Source: Pseudobutyrivibrio sp. YE44
GTDB taxonomy: Bacteria; Bacillota; Clostridia; Lachnospirales; Lachnospiraceae
Assembly: GCF_900104335.1 (NCBI RefSeq)
Contig: NZ_FMXT01000001.1
Location: 827,516 to 891,515, forward strand
Direction of reading: 5' to 3'
Length of the DNA stretch: 64,000 nucleotides
In this document: positions 63,523 to 64,000 of the stretch, one piece after another
Layout: each line of letters starts with the position of its first letter
How positions within the stretch are numbered: position 1 is the first letter of the stretch
Translations under genes and position numbers: made by a program
Notes under the pieces: generated by a model
The model's input: only the letters and a program-made list of their open reading frames with translations
Databases searched by the model: none
What the model was told of the DNA's origin: nothing

Positions 63523-63546
63523 AAAGTGAAGCTTATTTATGAAAAA

Positions 63547-63567
63547 TAGCAAGCTGATTGCTTGCTA
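63547..63567 (-). terminator. Terminator directly after 23S rRNA
   Basis: TAGCAAGC-AATCA-GCTTGCTA followed by TTTTTC on the minus strand, about 70 bases past the mature 23S 3' end. Confidence 0.75.
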
Positions 63568-63634
63568 ATTATATAAATAGCAACCTCAAAACTTCACACA
63601 GTAGGACTTAGTATCCTTCACTATACATCTTTTA

Positions 63635-64000
<366 letters not shown>

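Overview
The window looks like chromosomal DNA of a low-GC Firmicute, most likely a Lachnospiraceae of the Butyrivibrio/Pseudobutyrivibrio kind. The evidence is the AT-rich composition with strong AGGAGG-type ribosome binding sites, a single-chain PurL, flavodoxin next to DUF3793, and CsoR/CopA. No plasmid or phage genes are seen. Genus is inference only.

Layout. 1-1.8 kb: the 3' part of metK, preceded by an unusual sulfur control module on the minus strand: operator/promoter, a 39-residue Cys-rich leader peptide, a terminator, a tRNA-Cys-like gene, and yezD. 1.8-5.3 kb: a 2H phosphoesterase, then copA and csoR with two CsoR boxes. 5.4-8.1 kb: a DUF2207 membrane protein with a repeated Cys-Gly tail, followed 11 bases later by a radical SAM/SPASM enzyme. 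8.2-13.5 kb: a seven-gene minus-strand cluster of unknown function (TPR-like proteins, an acidic/Lys-rich protein, three related beta-rich paralogs, a coiled coil). 13.8-17 kb: an FtsX-type ABC exporter. 17-22 kb: ldh, a formate/nitrite-type channel, eno with a structured leader, a U32-like Fe-S protein and a NUDIX hydrolase. 21.8-24 kb: a MetE-like methyltransferase divergent from a LysR regulator. 24-31.5 kb: a GNAT-methyltransferase fusion, a 38-residue orphan small ORF with its own promoter and terminator, two small membrane proteins, a ZIP transporter, and a YbtPQ/IrtAB-like ABC pair with a TetR regulator. 31.6-35.2 kb: a zinc ABC transporter. 35.3-36.4 kb: flavodoxin and DUF3793. 36.6-40.2 kb: a probable cystine ABC transporter with an SGNH hydrolase. 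40.5-48 kb: an Rrf2 regulator, a second LysR, a rhodanese-TtcA fusion, larE, tcdA, an NhaC/MetT-type transporter, and iscU-iscS. 48-50.4 kb: a GH53-like anchored hydrolase, a TetR regulator and a TetR remnant. 50.4-58.7 kb: a purL-carA-carB operon behind a riboswitch-like leader. 58.7-63 kb: a nuclease-helicase fusion, an HPr-like protein and an HDOD protein. 63.2-64 kb: tRNA-Trp, tRNA-Ala and the 3' end of a 23S rRNA gene.

The unifying theme is sulfur. A 17-bp inverted repeat, CCTAYnnRGTYRATAGG, overlaps the promoters of five separate transcription units: the leader/tRNA/yezD/metK unit, the MetE-like gene, the SGNH-cystine ABC operon, the second LysR gene and iscS-iscU. A variant lies in the spacer of the promoter of the Rrf2 gene itself. 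This describes a CymR/IscR-like regulon joining cysteine import, methionine/SAM synthesis and Fe-S assembly.

The strongest candidates for something undescribed are the Cys leader-terminator-tRNA module, the purL leader RNA with four CTAG repeats, the DUF2207 Cys-tail/radical SAM pair, and the 8-13.5 kb paralog cluster. All functional calls come from reading motifs by eye; no database search was possible.
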